This document shows positions 11,188 to 22,402 of a DNA stretch of 64,000 bases, piece by piece. Where the stretch lies: positions 1-64,000 of the forward strand of contig JANCIK010000011.1 of the NCBI GenBank assembly GCA_028532985.1, written 5' to 3'. The notes beneath the pieces were generated by a model. It saw nothing but the letters and a program-made list of their open reading frames with translations, made no database searches and had not been told where the DNA came from. The stretch comes from Stropharia rugosoannulata (taxonomy: Eukaryota; Basidiomycota; Agaricomycetes; Agaricales; Strophariaceae). The translations under genes and the position numbers were made by a program. Each line of letters begins with the position of its first letter. Position 1 is the first letter of the stretch.

Positions 11188-12489
11188 TTAGTTCAAAGGT
11201 GGGTCGTTCTCGACGAAGAACTCGTAATTGTCGGCATTGGTGATTGCGTTGTCAGGGTTGACCCGTGCCAACTCCATGCAATCATCTTCTCCATATTCGT
11301 GGTCCATCGTACCTCCATTGGCAAGGAAGTGACTAGCCTCATGGACGATAGTGCCGCCCTGAAAAGCATATCAGAAACTCATACACTGTCTTAATAACGC
11401 AAATGAGTTCAACCGTACCTGAGAGTTGGCACCCATTACGTTTACTTGCCAGAAAATTGGGCAGAGATACACTGTACCGAACCTGAGAGGATAAGTATCA
11501 TGTCTTCCGTGAGATGGGCGAGCGACTACTCACTGGTCTGGGTACACATAAGCAAAGAGGGTCGGGTCTGTGCAGGTGCTACAGTCGTATGTGAAGGTCG
11601 TGAAGTCGTTATTATTCAGGTTATTCAAAACCGAGTCAACAAAGCTGTGTCGCTGGGCCTCGTCTATGCCAAACCACGTCGTGTAGCGCTCACCCGTCGA
11701 GTCGGAGGGGGGATCGACTGCATACTGTTGACCATTCGAGACGTAGTTCGTCGCAGCGACTATGGCGGTATTGATAGTATTCTCTTGGTCAGCAGTACAT
11801 CCAATGAACTGAGCGCGCCGGGATATTTGGGGTCGGTAGATGTTGCGGGCGGGAGGGTTGGACAGGCCAGCAGAGACAACAGCAGTATGCGGCGTCGTGG
11901 ATGCGGTCAGCTTGCTCAGAGACGAATCCGGGTTGACCAGTGTAAATGTGCTCTCGGGGTGGAATGTATACGTCTTCTCGTCCTTGTTGTTAAACGCATA
12001 CACATTCGACACTGACAGAAAATTCGCGGGATCAGCCAATGTTTCCAGAAGCCCTTTAAGTATATCAAGTACTGACAATCGTGTTCAATTATCACGGACT
12101 GGTTAGGCTCAAGAGTGGTAAACCCGTTGTTGGCAGCTGCGATTTCAGGAACGTATTTGACCCGTGCACCCTTGAAAGACGGCAGGTTACCCGAGGGCTC
12201 CGCGATGGTGAACTTCTCTGCGTCAAATTTGCTCATAGCAGTGTTGGGGTCATTCAAAATTCTGAGCGTCTCGTCGCCATTGTTTGTAACGGTCGTCGTA
12301 AACTTCAGGTCGCCCACGGCATTGACCTTGCTTGGCCCTGGGTATGCATTAAATTCCAGAGTGAGCACCGCACATTCACGAGGAAGTCTGTCTAATATAT
12401 CACTCACCGCTAACTCTGACGTCCATCTTCTGAGTCGCAACGACTGCAGTAACGAGCGAGATGAAGCTAAGGAGTTGCTGAGGACGCAT
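11188..12489 (-). CDS. Peptidyl-Lys metalloendopeptidase (deuterolysin, M35)
   Basis: Secreted zinc protease that cuts before lysine. Five exons: 12489-12408, 12337-12077, 12011-11534, 11482-11419 and 11358-11188. They sum to 1,056 nt, giving 351 residues, the usual length for this family. The N-terminus [18 protein letters not shown] is a signal peptide. Family motifs follow: [30 protein letters not shown], then HEASH at residues 301-305 (zinc-binding HExxH with the catalytic Glu) and GTMDHEYG, whose Asp about nine residues after the second His is the third ligand of aspzincins. Start choice: a longer open frame upstream is not needed, because this ATG begins the signal peptide. Likely role: extracellular protein digestion. 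The gene looks intact. Confidence 0.93.
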
Positions 12490-13425
12490 GTCGTTGAGAA
12501 GGTATGGTGCTGTAGGTGAGATCGTCGAGTGAGTTGAGTGACTGACTCTGCAAAGACCAGAGTCGACAGCAGTATATATACCAATTTTGCCTTTTTCTTC
12601 GTCATTGGTGAAGTAATGTAGGCAGCCGGTTAGTAAATGAATTTCAGATAAAAGTACGTTCTAGTTGTGAAAAGGCTAGCGCACGCGCTACTTTCGGGCC
12701 AGAACCGAGTATCAGTATAACGTGTAATGAAGTTCAAGCAAATATTAAGCGCAGTCTGAAGTCTTCTGAGGTACATCCGAGTATATGCAAGATTGTTACG
12801 GAGCCACGGGAGGTGCTTCAGCACTCAAGCAGAAGTTCAAGCCCCAGAGTCAAGACGTTGCAGGACTAGGTATGTAACCATAGTGAGCCTGGCCTGAATC
12901 CCACTAAGTCTGGAGCATGCGTTCCGTAACTATGGACGTATATTTCCGTACAACGCATTGAGAGGGCGCCTAAACCAGGTAATCCAAAGTAAGTAGTATC
13001 AGTGTTAGACTTCTAGGCAGTTGCTATTTCGATGTCTTCCTATTCTATGCACAGCGGAAAGACAGCCCACGGGCGAAGCAAGCCTGCCGAGATCTAATTC
13101 ATTAACCCCCGAATTGCGTACGCGTGATAGTCGGATATCTGCAAGACGCCCGCCATACGGAGCCGAATAGATAAAAACGTAACTGCGAATTCAGCACCCA
13201 GGGCAAGAGGCAAGAGACAGAGACAGAGACAGAGACAGAGACACATAGAGAGAGGTCTAGTCCATTATCCAGACCCCTTTGCACTAGCCCAGACGGCGGA
13301 TAGCTACGTGCTTTGGAGAGCAAGCTCCAGGAGACTCACCGAATAGGAAGCAATTACCGCCACACGGTATCTCAATGCACAGTAAGGGTATCGTCTACAG
13401 TGCGTATCAAATGTGGAGCAGCTCT
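12490..13425. other. Intergenic stretch with a GAGACA microsatellite
   Basis: Promoter side of the M35 protease (TATATA near 12570) followed by the 3' side of SYM1. The only notable feature is the (AGAGAC)n tract at about 13211-13243. No gene seen. Confidence 0.6.
13211..13243. repeat. (AGAGAC)n microsatellite
   Basis: About five copies of the 6-bp unit with slight irregularity at the ends. Confidence 0.85.
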
Positions 13426-14522
13426 CTATATAAGCACAGGGCCAATAGCGCTGGCAGCGGCGCGTGCAGGCTGATAACTCGCGTTCGCCGTGCTCAAATA
13501 CATATCTTGTAAGAAAGATGAAGTAAGCATATACCCTCGTGAGGACCCGGAGCTTACTCACTCCAGAAAACACTGATTCCGCTGACAAACACGGCGCGCA
13601 GGTGAGGGGGCACGAGGGTAAAGTTCAGTACCTGAGCAGGGATATATACTGCCCTTTTCACCAAACAGGATGGCGTCAGCAGCTGGCGAGGAGAGACAGG
13701 GAGCGAAAGGAAGGGGGTGCGTACCATCCGTGGATGAGCGTAGTCAGCGACGCCTATAATGGAGGTCAGAACACAAGTAGTCAAGGCTCGCTCCCCGGAG
13801 AGAAAGAAAGAAATATGAGTACGCACATCTTGTATACGATCAATAGCGTCCTCCGGTTTGCCCTCCATTATGCTCATCGATCCGAAGAACAGGGCAGTTG
13901 CGACTGTGGTTCAGAAGTTAGCACAGCCTGCGAAGGTACAAATGTGGTATCTGGAGCTGGAGCCCAAGTGCTGCGTGCGCAACGTACCTGGTGCAAATAC
14001 TACTTGATCTAGTGCAACCTACACGTACGCATATGATATCTGAGTAAAAATGAAACTGAAATGCGATTTAAAACAAAGACGCACTCTAGTCATTAATCCT
14101 CTAACCGGACTTGTATATTTAATAGCGTTCAGAACATTATACCACATAGATAGTGGGGGACCAAATAGTAAGCCTGTAACCAACCATAATAAGTCTTTCA
14201 TATAGACAGACAGACATAAATCCGGAGTCACCTCTATAGATAGTCAACCGCGCGGTACGTAGATACTGCAGCACTTAAGAGTTGGGTTGGGCATAGTGAC
14301 AAATTTCATACATACATCATGGCTCGAACCCTTCTTCTCTACGATTTGCTGAGCCATCACATCTCCTATGGCTAAAAGGACCGATCCAGTGATACACTGC
14401 GTAAGCATAGGTCGACGGAGCAGAGCCCGGCTACAGTTTACCAATGTACCATTCGTATATTAGCTCGATAAAGATGGTTAGAACATATACACTCACTTGT
14501 AGGCACGTAAAACATTGGCCAT
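13426..14522 (-). CDS. SYM1: Mpv17/PMP22 family protein, Sym1-like (mitochondrial inner membrane)
   Basis: Multi-exon gene with many very short exons; start ATG 14520-14522, stop TAG 13426-13428. Exon 1 encodes MANVLRAY and joins to RALLRRPMLTQ, the typical N-terminus of the family. Then GDVMAQQIVE, FGPPLSMWYNVL, LDQVVFAP, LFFGSMSIMEG, IPAQVLNFTLVPPHLRAVFV and FWNMYLS follow in the family order, with about four membrane segments. Members sit in the mitochondrial inner or peroxisomal membrane and behave as channel-like proteins involved in metabolite homeostasis under stress. The longest simple open frame begins at a TTG, so the true start needs the upstream exon. No break seen. The family is confidently recognised; the internal joins were done by eye. 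Confidence 0.85.
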
Positions 14523-15357
14523 TCACGGGCACGACTGATCCCTGCCGTCCCATTGTAGGTACTCACATACGTGGCAGCTGTAAGTGAACACTCACCTCTT
14601 CACTGAGCAGAAGGATCGTGCAGGCTAAGCAGCGGCTCTTTATATCACCGATCCCTGTGCAGCCCAGCCGCAGACTCGGGCCTGGTGGATGGATTAGAGT
14701 GCAGACCATGGTTTGATCGTTCACCGGAAGCTGTCCAATGTCGCTTAGTCAGCGGATTAGCATAGATTAGATGGCGAAAGGTCCTCTACAAGGCCTCAAG
14801 GCCTCAACGGTGTTTACAATTGACCTCAAACGAAGCGAATCTGCTGGACTTATGCCCACCGGGAGCAGAAAACGACGTTAGATCACTCGAACACGAAGCG
14901 CTGCGCAGGTGGAATTAAATCGAGACATGCAACAAGGAAGATCGTCTCACAAGTCCTGTTCAATATGTCCGAGCGAGGACAGGATGATCGTAAACGACAA
15001 GCGAAGTAAACAAAGAAGTATAGTCCGATGGGTTTAGGTTTAAAACGAACGACGCAGGCCCCTCCCGCGATAATGTATTCAAAGAGAGAGGATTCTCGTG
15101 TTCATCCATTAGAAAAGTTGTGACTGTCAATGGACGAGGTGGATGTATGGCACGGGAGGGCATGGAGGTGTTTTGTGACGCTATATCAGGTCAATGCATA
15201 AGCAAGCATATAGAGACCGCATTGAGTACTTCATGCCCATCGGCGTCCCCATTTGCCAGAGACCCATTAGAGCGAAGATGCGAAGATTCATGAGCGTTGG
15301 TTTCAGCGAAAAGCGAGACTTTTTATTCAGATAGACACGATACTTCCGCGTTTTGAG
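14523..15357. other. Intergenic, SYM1 to LSM6
   Basis: About 0.8 kb between the 5' side of SYM1 and the 3' end of LSM6. One 67-codon minus-strand frame at 14960-15163 has no recognisable feature. Nothing else found. Confidence 0.5.
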
Positions 15358-15754
15358 TCATATAGGTTCTGCAGCAGATATATACAGGACTGGCGTAGAT
15401 ATATGAGCGACAACGAAAAGAAGAATCGTTATAGTAAGCGCACCGTTGTTTCCTCTGATGAAAGCATCGCCATATCTATTCGTGACCACCCCATTTACAT
15501 GTTCCTCTGTCTGCTCCAAGGCAATGTTCATAAAACCGTCAAGACATGACAGCACACCTATGCAGATTCAGTCCAAAAGACCGCGTCTATGTCATGGGTA
15601 GCCTGCCTTGATAATCTACCCCCGAGGTCAGTCGAACGATCACGCGCTTTCCGACGACTCCTTTGAGAAAATCCGTAGGAGAGCCAGTATGTTGCTGAGG
15701 AGGAGGCGGAGGAGGGGGTGACTGGTCAGATGGAGGTGGGGGACTGGCGTCCAT
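15358..15754 (-). CDS. LSM6: U6 snRNA-associated Sm-like protein Lsm6
   Basis: Three exons (15754-15607, 15557-15444, 15389-15358; 148+114+32 nt) give 97 residues. The N-terminus is a Pro-rich extension of about 20 residues. The Sm fold follows: FLKGVVGKRVIVRLTSG (Sm1), VLSCLDGFMNIALEQTEE, and the RNA-binding signature IRGNNVLYIS (Sm2). Lsm6 is part of the Lsm1-7 ring (cytoplasmic mRNA decapping) and the Lsm2-8 ring (U6 snRNA). Intron 1 (15558-15606, 49 nt) starts GC and ends AG; any GT alternative would delete conserved DYQG. It shares a 297-bp divergent promoter region with the F-box gene that starts at 16052. A core gene only about 15 kb from the telomere. Confidence 0.95.
15558..15606 (-). 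other. GC-AG intron of LSM6
   Basis: Non-canonical donor GCAGGC in a 49-nt intron; the acceptor is CATAG. The reading frame and the Sm motif DYQGVLSCLDG are restored only with this GC donor. Confidence 0.85.
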
Positions 15755-16051
15755 TTCGCGATGTAGGGGAACTTGAGGTTGTAATTACAAATTGGGCGTA
15801 GCCGTTGTTTGGCTGCAATGTTTGATGTTGATTGCAGAAAACGTGAGAAACAAGCAATTACCTAACAGACGCGCTCTTTTTATAGCACTGCAATGTCGTG
15901 AGATGTCGCCATACGAGCATCATCTTCGTCCAATCTTCGAGGAAAACGCATCACGAAAATGTGCTGTGGTCCGTATGGTACTGCTGCTGTGATTGCAATG
16001 CTGCATCTGCTATCCTCTTATTTCCCAGCTTGCGCTGCTCCATGACGAGAA

Positions 16052-16981
16052 ATGGATGCCCTTCCTACTGAACTCCATGCCTTGATTTGCCAGAAGGCCT
16101 GCTTCAACAATGGGCAGACGATTCGCGCTCTGAATGTTGTATCAAAATACTTTTACGAGGTGTCACGGACATACCTCTACCATACCGTCTCTGCGCACGG
16201 GCCTGAGCAAATTTTGGCTTTATCCTCACGGCTCGAGGGCACTCCACGGCATCTGCGACATATACGCCACCTCTTCCTCTCGGATGTAGCCCCCGTGTCT
16301 TCTTCGTCGTGTCCAAGACCCCTTCGCCGCCGCACAGACCCGGACATACAGGCTCTCCTGCGTATCATCACACTTGCAGCTCCAACGCTGCGCACTTTCG
16401 CGCTAGTCGCGCATACGCCTCAATGTAGCACCTGGATTTTGGGTCATGTCTTCCGTACACCGTTCCCCTACCTCTACTCTCTTACGGTTTCAGGGCTCTA
16501 CCCATTTCCCTCCGTCCCAGGAAAATTCCCGCGGCTAAAATCCCTGCATCTCGATGGGAACCTCAATCCCTACGGACTATTGCAGATGGGCGGCCTGGAG
16601 GAAAGCTGCCCGGCTCTCACTTCGTTAACGGTGACGGGCCTTGGCTCCGCTGGGGCATTTGTGCTTGAGCTGCAAGACGCGCTATCTCACAATGAGGTAT
16701 GCAACGGGGATATCGACCACATGAATCACCCCAAGCTTCCTCCGAACATTCGATCCATAGCAGTACAAGCGGGTCCTCAACCGGCGCTTGCTTCCATGCC
16801 CGAATACTCGTCCAGCCACGCGGCTTCAAAAGACCATACCCTTGTCACACTTCTGGAAGCGCTCAAAAGCAGAAAGGCAAAAGAGGGAGATAGCGTTCGT
16901 GTCACGGTACTTGATAGGAGCAGGGCTGGTTTCTCGTCAGTGGACGTCAGGCAGAATTGGTTGTTCAATATTTCTAACTGA
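16052..16981 (+). CDS. F-box-like protein, single exon
   Basis: 309 residues without introns. The N-terminus LPTELHALICQKA followed by LNVVSKYFYEVSRTYLYHTV matches the degenerate F-box seen in many agaricomycete proteins: LP.E then a conserved hydrophobic helix. The rest, with repeated short Leu-containing segments such as FPRLKSLHLDGNL and CPALTSLTVTGLG, is leucine-rich-repeat-like. Such proteins usually recruit targets to SCF ubiquitin ligases; the target is unknown. The start follows a short leader, and the gene diverges from LSM6. Confidence 0.75.
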   Translation: MDALPTELHALICQKACFNNGQTIRALNVVSKYFYEVSRTYLYHTVSAHGPEQILALSSRLEGTPRHLRHIRHLFLSDVAPVSSSSCPRPLRRRTDPDIQALLRIITLAAPTLRTFALVAHTPQCSTWILGHVFRTPFPYLYSLTVSGLYPFPSVPGKFPRLKSLHLDGNLNPYGLLQMGGLEESCPALTSLTVTGLGSAGAFVLELQDALSHNEVCNGDIDHMNHPKLPPNIRSIAVQAGPQPALASMPEYSSSHAASKDHTLVTLLEALKSRKAKEGDSVRVTVLDRSRAGFSSVDVRQNWLFNISN

Positions 16982-17584
16982 TAATAACAAATGACTTGCT
17001 ATTTGCATTTAGTAATAGTTACGCTCATACATACATTGACAGCAAGTGATTACAGCGCTCTTCTCGCCTTGCCTCCTGAAAGACCAAAGAAAGCCGCAAG
17101 GCGCATGCGGCCTTTAGATGATTTTGCTACGAAGTACAGCGAAGTACTTGCGAAGTAGACTTGCAAAAATGTGGGGCATATCCAGAAATTTTTTCGAAGG
17201 ATGGCTCAAGTTACTTAGATCGGGTAAGTACTTCGGCAGAGCGGAAACTAAAAATAGAACTCAGACGTCCGCCGTACATGACAATACTATCTCTGCCGCA
17301 TGTTTGCCGCAAGCTTATTTCAAAAACAATATTTCACTACCAACCTCGGGATGTCCCGGGATATAAGTAGCTGGATCTGGATAATGCGTATAAAAGATTC
17401 CTCACGTCTGCTCGGCGCCGGACATTTAAGCCATACGTGTGTCTCGGCAAGATATGATTATACAATGCAGAGCGGCACAAGTTGGCAGAAAGGCCGCGTC
17501 ACTCCCTTCCCAACCTAAGATATGTCTCAATGGTATATCTACCCAATAATTGGAAGCCCACAGAGCACCCCCCAACGCGATATT
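16982..17584. other. Intergenic, F-box to SDR-2, with promoter of SDR-2
   Basis: A TATAAAAG box at 17389-17396 faces SDR-2. An in-frame ATG at 17522 could extend SDR-2 by 21 residues. No other gene seen. Confidence 0.6.
17389..17396 (+). promoter_or_regulatory. TATA box of SDR-2
   Basis: TATAAAAG about 130 bp before the first in-frame ATG (17522) and 190 bp before the family-consensus ATG (17585). Confidence 0.55.
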
Positions 17585-18672
17585 ATGTCTCCCTCCACTG
17601 TGTATCTCATTACAGGTTCCAACCGCGGAATAGGTGAGGTGATCACAACCAGCTATCATTATTATTATATTAAATATTGTACAACGCTGATTTTATTCCT
17701 ATTTTTGTCATGACATAATGTAGGGCTCGGGCTTGTGTCCGCTATTCTTGCGATGCACAAAGATGCATTCGTGTACGCGGGCGCCCGCAACCCTGACGCG
17801 CCCAGCGCCTTGACGGAACTGAAGGAGAAATACCCACATCAGATCGCACTAGTGAAGTGCGTCGTGGGCGATGTGAAGGGCAACGCTGAATTGGCGGCAG
17901 AAATGGAAAAACGCCACGGGCGTGTCGACACGGTCGTATCCAACGCAGGTAGTTTTTGATTATATACATGCCCATATTTTAATTATGCTGAGCTATGTTC
18001 AATGAGCCATCGGGAACTTTGGCGGGTACGTCCATGATGTTAACATCGACGACTTCGACCAGCATCTAAAAGTAAGTAACAAACAACCCGCATGCTACCT
18101 ACGACTAATACCCATCACGTACAAGGTAAACGTTACAGGAGCAATCGTTCTCTTCCAGGCACTGTACGAGCTGCTCAAAAAGAGCTCTAATCCGCGCTTT
18201 ATCCCAGTCTCGGCTCATGGCGGGAGCATCGGTGGACCCCTGGTCGAGTCACCGGATGTGGGGTGTGTAGCTTACTGCTCCAGCAAGGCCGCGTTGAACT
18301 GGGTCACTCGAAAAATACATTTCGAAAATGAATGGCTGAGTACGTTTTTTAACCCCCGGCATCATGATCCTATGTTCATCACTGACCAACTACGTCGTCT
18401 TTGATAAGCTGTGTTCCCTCTCTCCCCAGGCGGTATTGACACCGAGATGTGTAAGCTTCTTATTCTTCAGTGTAGGTACCTATAATTATCTTGGTACAGT
18501 ACGGACCGCCATCACACAGGACGAGTCTGGCGTCTTCGGTCAAGTCGCGAAAGAGATCACGATCCCGATAGAAGAAGCTGCGCCTATTCTCGTCAAGATC
18601 ATTGATGAATCGACACGTGAAAAGGACGGGGGCCAGTTTGTTCACATAGACGGTACTAGGATCCCTTGGTAG
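17585..18672 (+). CDS. SDR-2, Nor-1-like short-chain dehydrogenase
   Basis: Plus-strand copy with the family intron pattern; stop TAG 18670-18672. Motifs: LITGSNRGIG, VVSNAG, VSAHGGS (catalytic Ser kept, flanking residues unusual), YCSSK, PGGIDTEM, STREKDGGQF and ending TRIPW. All catalytic positions are present. The start at 17585 is chosen because other copies begin 8-12 residues before the cofactor motif; the ATG at 17522 is a possible longer start. Two small secreted protein genes follow on the same strand. Against SDR-3 on the other side of that pair it is in tail-to-tail orientation. Confidence 0.85.
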
Positions 18673-19076
18673 AGCAAAAAGTTGCTTCGGATGCGCGTAA
18701 TAATACCATATGCCTGACATTATATGGCTTTCGAAGGATGGCTCACTGGCTGTATATGTTACAGTCCTTTCTGCTCACTGGCTTCCAGCATCTCAGTGCT
18801 CAAACCCAAATCTGACGTTTGATGCATGATGGGGTCTAATGGTTCTCATGTATCTCAGTTATGCTTCAAGGACATCAATCCGGATGATAGAAGATGTTGA
18901 TTCATTGTGCGATGGACACAGAAATATCTGATACAGCCATGAATTCGAACAGCAGAAAGTAATAATACGCGGCGATATTTCCTATATAAAGTAGGAGGAC
19001 TCGTAGAAATCAAGTGCAGAGCTGGGCTCCCCCCTACCCTGTGTTTCTGCTGGACAGACATCCCTTATAATCCTTC
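18673..19076. other. Intergenic with promoter of secreted protein A
   Basis: TATATAAA at 18983-18990, 87 bp before the start codon of the next gene. The stretch from about 19015 shares scattered identity, including CTGGACAGACA, with the same position before secreted protein B. Confidence 0.6.
18983..18990 (+). promoter_or_regulatory. TATA box of secreted protein A
   Basis: TATATAAA 87 bp upstream of the ATG at 19077. Confidence 0.6.
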
Positions 19077-19689
19077 ATGAGACTCTCATCTTCTTTATTC
19101 GTTTTGTACCTTTCAGCTGCAAGTTCTTTCGCACTACCCATGGGCTACACTGTCAGCTCCTCGGACCTTGACGCTCGAGGATTTCTAGACCAGTGAGTGC
19201 CTATCCCCTCTTCTCCAATTTCGTCCCTCCAAAACGGCTATGGTTTATAAATTTTGTGCATCATAGCATCCGCAAGAAGCCCGACCCAGTAGAAAAAGCG
19301 AGGAAAGATCAATACAGGATGAATAACAAAATACAACACTCTATAGACAAGATCGCAGCCAAGCAGACCAGCACAGACAACGGCGGGAAAGTTATCATAG
19401 AGTGGAAGCAAGGCTGTCCCGAGACAAGTGCCGTCAGCTCTATTGCACGAGACGAGGTGCAGAAACACTGGAAGGCGTTCGCTAATGTGCGGAAGTTCCA
19501 TTACGCAGAAGTTTGGTGCGTAGTACCTGGAAACCTTCTTGAACAGTTGGTGCTCTAAGAGCTAACCGCAATTGCTATAGTGCCTCGGAAGATAAAGCGA
19601 AAAAGAGGATTGAAATCCAAGTTCGATTTTATAATGAGGGTGATAGTCCGTTCGGTGGGGGAACAGTATTTCTATTTCACAATGAGTAA
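19077..19689 (+). CDS. Small secreted protein A (paralogue of B)
   Basis: Three exons (19077-19192, 19267-19515, 19581-19689; 116+249+109 nt) give 157 residues. The N-terminus MRLSSSLFVLYLSAASSFA is a signal peptide, followed by a short pro-like stretch ending LDARGFLDH. The body is basic and helical in its first half (IRKKPDP, ARKDQY, DKIAAKQTS), then SSIARDEVQKHWKAF and a beta-like end RIEIQVRFYNEGD. Very few cysteines. I recall similar short secreted proteins in polypores but no known function. Exons 2 and 3 have exactly the same lengths as in the neighbour at 20494-21098, so the two arose by tandem duplication. Confidence 0.8.
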
Positions 19690-20493
19690 CGGTTTATTTG
19701 AAACAAGCTGACTGGTCGGTGGGACTAGACTCTGACTTCTTTTTTTCTGCTGTCAAATTCATGTACCGAGAAATAGTGTTATATTTCGCAGCCCATTTAT
19801 GCCCGCCACGGACAAGTGGGCGCCGGCAATGAGATCATCATGATACTTCCGAGTACACTCCCTCGCTTTAAGCATACACAACAGGAGTTCGATTTACTAC
19901 TCAAAATGTTCCTTCTTGTGTCTGCACGTAATAACGAGTGAGAGTCTATGTGAGTGTCATGATGACTTATAAACAGTTTCAGGGACCATTGGCTGAAACT
20001 TGTGCAATGAAAGTAGATCAGTATAAAACCGAGCATGCGAGATTTGCCTGTGAATAGTTCCAAAAATATACTCTGATGACCTTGATGCAATGGTTACTGT
20101 TACCTACTTGACTCTATTTTTAGTTGCTAACTGCTAACGTTAAACGCAATGATCGTCCTCAGTTACCCTCTTTGATGATCTATGGGCATGAGTATGACGT
20201 TGGCCAACACCCCAAATACAGTTAAGAAGTGCTGTCAATATGTAAATCGCTATACTCAAATTGGTTCATACATCGCAGTCAAACTTGACTGACTATTCAA
20301 TGCAGACATATTTACTCAGTACTATTACTAACTACCGTGGGCATATCATTTCTATTAAATTTGGACGAGGAATAGAATTATGGATGCTTATCTCCGATAT
20401 AAGAATGGGGAGACGCCTAACAGCGGAATTTAGAGCTGGTCTCTCCCATACCCTCAAGTACCGCTGCTGGACAGACACAGCCAGACTTCTCTC
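19690..20493. other. Intergenic between the secreted protein pair
   Basis: A 97-codon minus-strand frame at 19797-20090 has no recognisable feature. A TATAAGA lies near 20398. The last 50 bases resemble the corresponding leader of gene A. Confidence 0.5.
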
Positions 20494-21098
20494 ATGAAAG
20501 TATCGCTATTCATCGTCGTCTTCTACCTTGCGACAGCCTCAGTGGCATTACCTCTTGGAAGCATTGATAACTCTTCAGGACTTGCGGCGAGAGGCTTTCT
20601 GGACCAGTGCGCGCACACCTCTCATCCCTTGCGAATGTTCATTGCTCTAACATGGCCGTGATACTCGAAAACATTTATAGCATACGTAAGAAGCCTGACC
20701 CAGAAGAACAAGCAATGAAGGACGAGTGGAAGAAGAGTTTCAAAGTTCAGCACGCTGTAGACAAAGCATTAGCCAAGCAGACGAGTAAAGACAATGGGGG
20801 AAATGTTATTATAGCGTGGAAGAAAGGCTCTCCTGAAACGGTGGCTGTCAGCTCAATTGCACGTGACGAGGCGCAGAAATACTGGAAAAACTTTGCTGAT
20901 GCTAGGAAGTTCCATTGTGCAGAAGTTAGGTGCTTACATTCCCTCGTTTAACGTCCGTTACTGGAGAGCGCTGACCGCATTAATTATAGTGCCATAAAAA
21001 ACAAGGAGAAAAAGAGGATTGATATAACTGTTCGATATCATAATGAAGGCGATAGTCAGTTCGCTGGGAATACAGTACACATGTTCCACTATGATTAA
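20494..21098 (+). CDS. Small secreted protein B (paralogue of A)
   Basis: Three exons (20494-20606, 20681-20929, 20990-21098; 113+249+109 nt) give 156 residues. Signal peptide MKVSLFIVVFYLATASVA, then ALPLG and a pro-like stretch ending LAARGFLDH. IRKKPDPEEQAMKDEW, KALAKQTSKDNGGNVII, SSIARDEAQKYWK and KKRIDITVRYHNEGD align throughout with protein A. Substitutions are spread over the length, so the duplication is not brand new and both copies keep full frames. The shared ARGFLD site after the signal peptide could be a processing site (inference). No known domain. Confidence 0.8.
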
Positions 21099-21324
21099 TT
21101 GTTTACTTGTAAAAATGTTGATGGCGGGAAAGATATAATTGCTAACCCTGTCCACTTCGTCTGTGTCAGGCAGTACTTATACTGCCTGAATTTACCGGGA
21201 GCCAATGGTTTCCAACGGCTCAAAAGACTACATTCACATATTCACTGTGGAGCTCGCTTTAATGCTTTATGTATGTACAAATTTTACGTATCGTCTAAAG
21301 GCGAGAACACTCTGATTGCAAAGT

Positions 21325-22402
21325 CTACCAAGTAATCCTTTCACCAGTGACAGAAGTAAATTGCCCACCATCCTTTTCACGGGTCGATGAATCAATAATC
21401 TTGATGAGACGCTCAGCTACGTCTTCCGGGGTCTTTGCAATTTCGGCTAGACCTTTCAAGGCTCCACTCGTATCAGCTTTGACGCTTCCCAGGACTTGAG
21501 GATTGTTCAGTGAACGATTTGGAATACTAAAAATGAGGCACATACACATATCTGTGGTGACAGGTCCGGGACACATTGGGAATGCCGCTGAACAGACCGT
21601 AAGTCACTATATGGAAATGAGGTACTTCAGAACGTACTCAGCCACTCGTTCTCGAAGTGTATTTTCCGTGTAACCCAATTAACAGCAGCCTTGCTGGAGC
21701 CATAAGCGACAGCGCCAAAATCAGCCTCTACTGTTAATCCAGAAAGACTGCCTGCACTGGAGCTTATGACAATGAAACGAGGACTTGAACTCTTTTTCAG
21801 CAAAGAATATGTAGCCTGGAAGAGCACAATGGTGCCCGTTACATTAACCTATCATATGCATAGAGCTTGTCAAAACCAAAATACGTCGGAAAAATCATGC
21901 CCTCAAGCCAGACCAAGCTGAGGCATTAGGTAGTGGTACGTACATTGAAGTGTTCATCCACGCCGGCGGGATTAACAAGTTCAACACGCTGTAAGGCACT
22001 GCAAATTGCTGAGATTGCTTTGAGAACAGATACATACACGCAAATATATATAACACATACCTGCGTTTGCTATGACTGTGTCTACACGCCCGTGAGTCTT
22101 CGCAATGTGCTCTGCGACTTCTTTGTTTCCTTTTACGTCAGAAGATACTAATTTGACGATATCTAGGTGTTCGGGATATTCGGCTTTAAGTTTATTGAGC
22201 TCAGACGCTTTGGTGGGGTCCCGCGCGCCCGCATAGACGAAAGCGCTGCTATGGGTGGACAAAATGTAGCGCACAATCGCCAGTCCTATAAACATAAGTT
22301 CAAGAAGCATCAATATCACCGAACGTTCTCCGCAAGGAGAAATAAGACATTACCTATTCCCCTATTTGCACCAGAAATAACGTATACAGCGGTTGGGGAC
22401 AT
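21325..22402 (-). CDS. SDR-3, Nor-1-like short-chain dehydrogenase
   Basis: Start ATG 22400-22402, stop TAG 21325-21327. Motifs: VISGANRGIG, VIANAG, ISSSAGS, YGSSK, PGPVTTDM, STREKDGGQF and ending ERITW. Intron 1 splits GANRGIG from LAIVRYIL. It closes the unit formed by SDR-2 and the secreted protein pair, its stop lying only 226 bp from the stop of secreted protein B. Complete, with no frame break seen. Confidence 0.85.

Noticed and set aside
11446..12015. 189-codon plus-strand frame
   Set aside because: Antisense of exon 3 of the M35 protease, whose exons and HEASH motif are unambiguous.
14320..14345. tRNA T-loop-like GGGTTCGAGCC on the minus strand
   Set aside because: It lies within a SYM1 exon and no acceptor stem or anticodon arm can be built around it.
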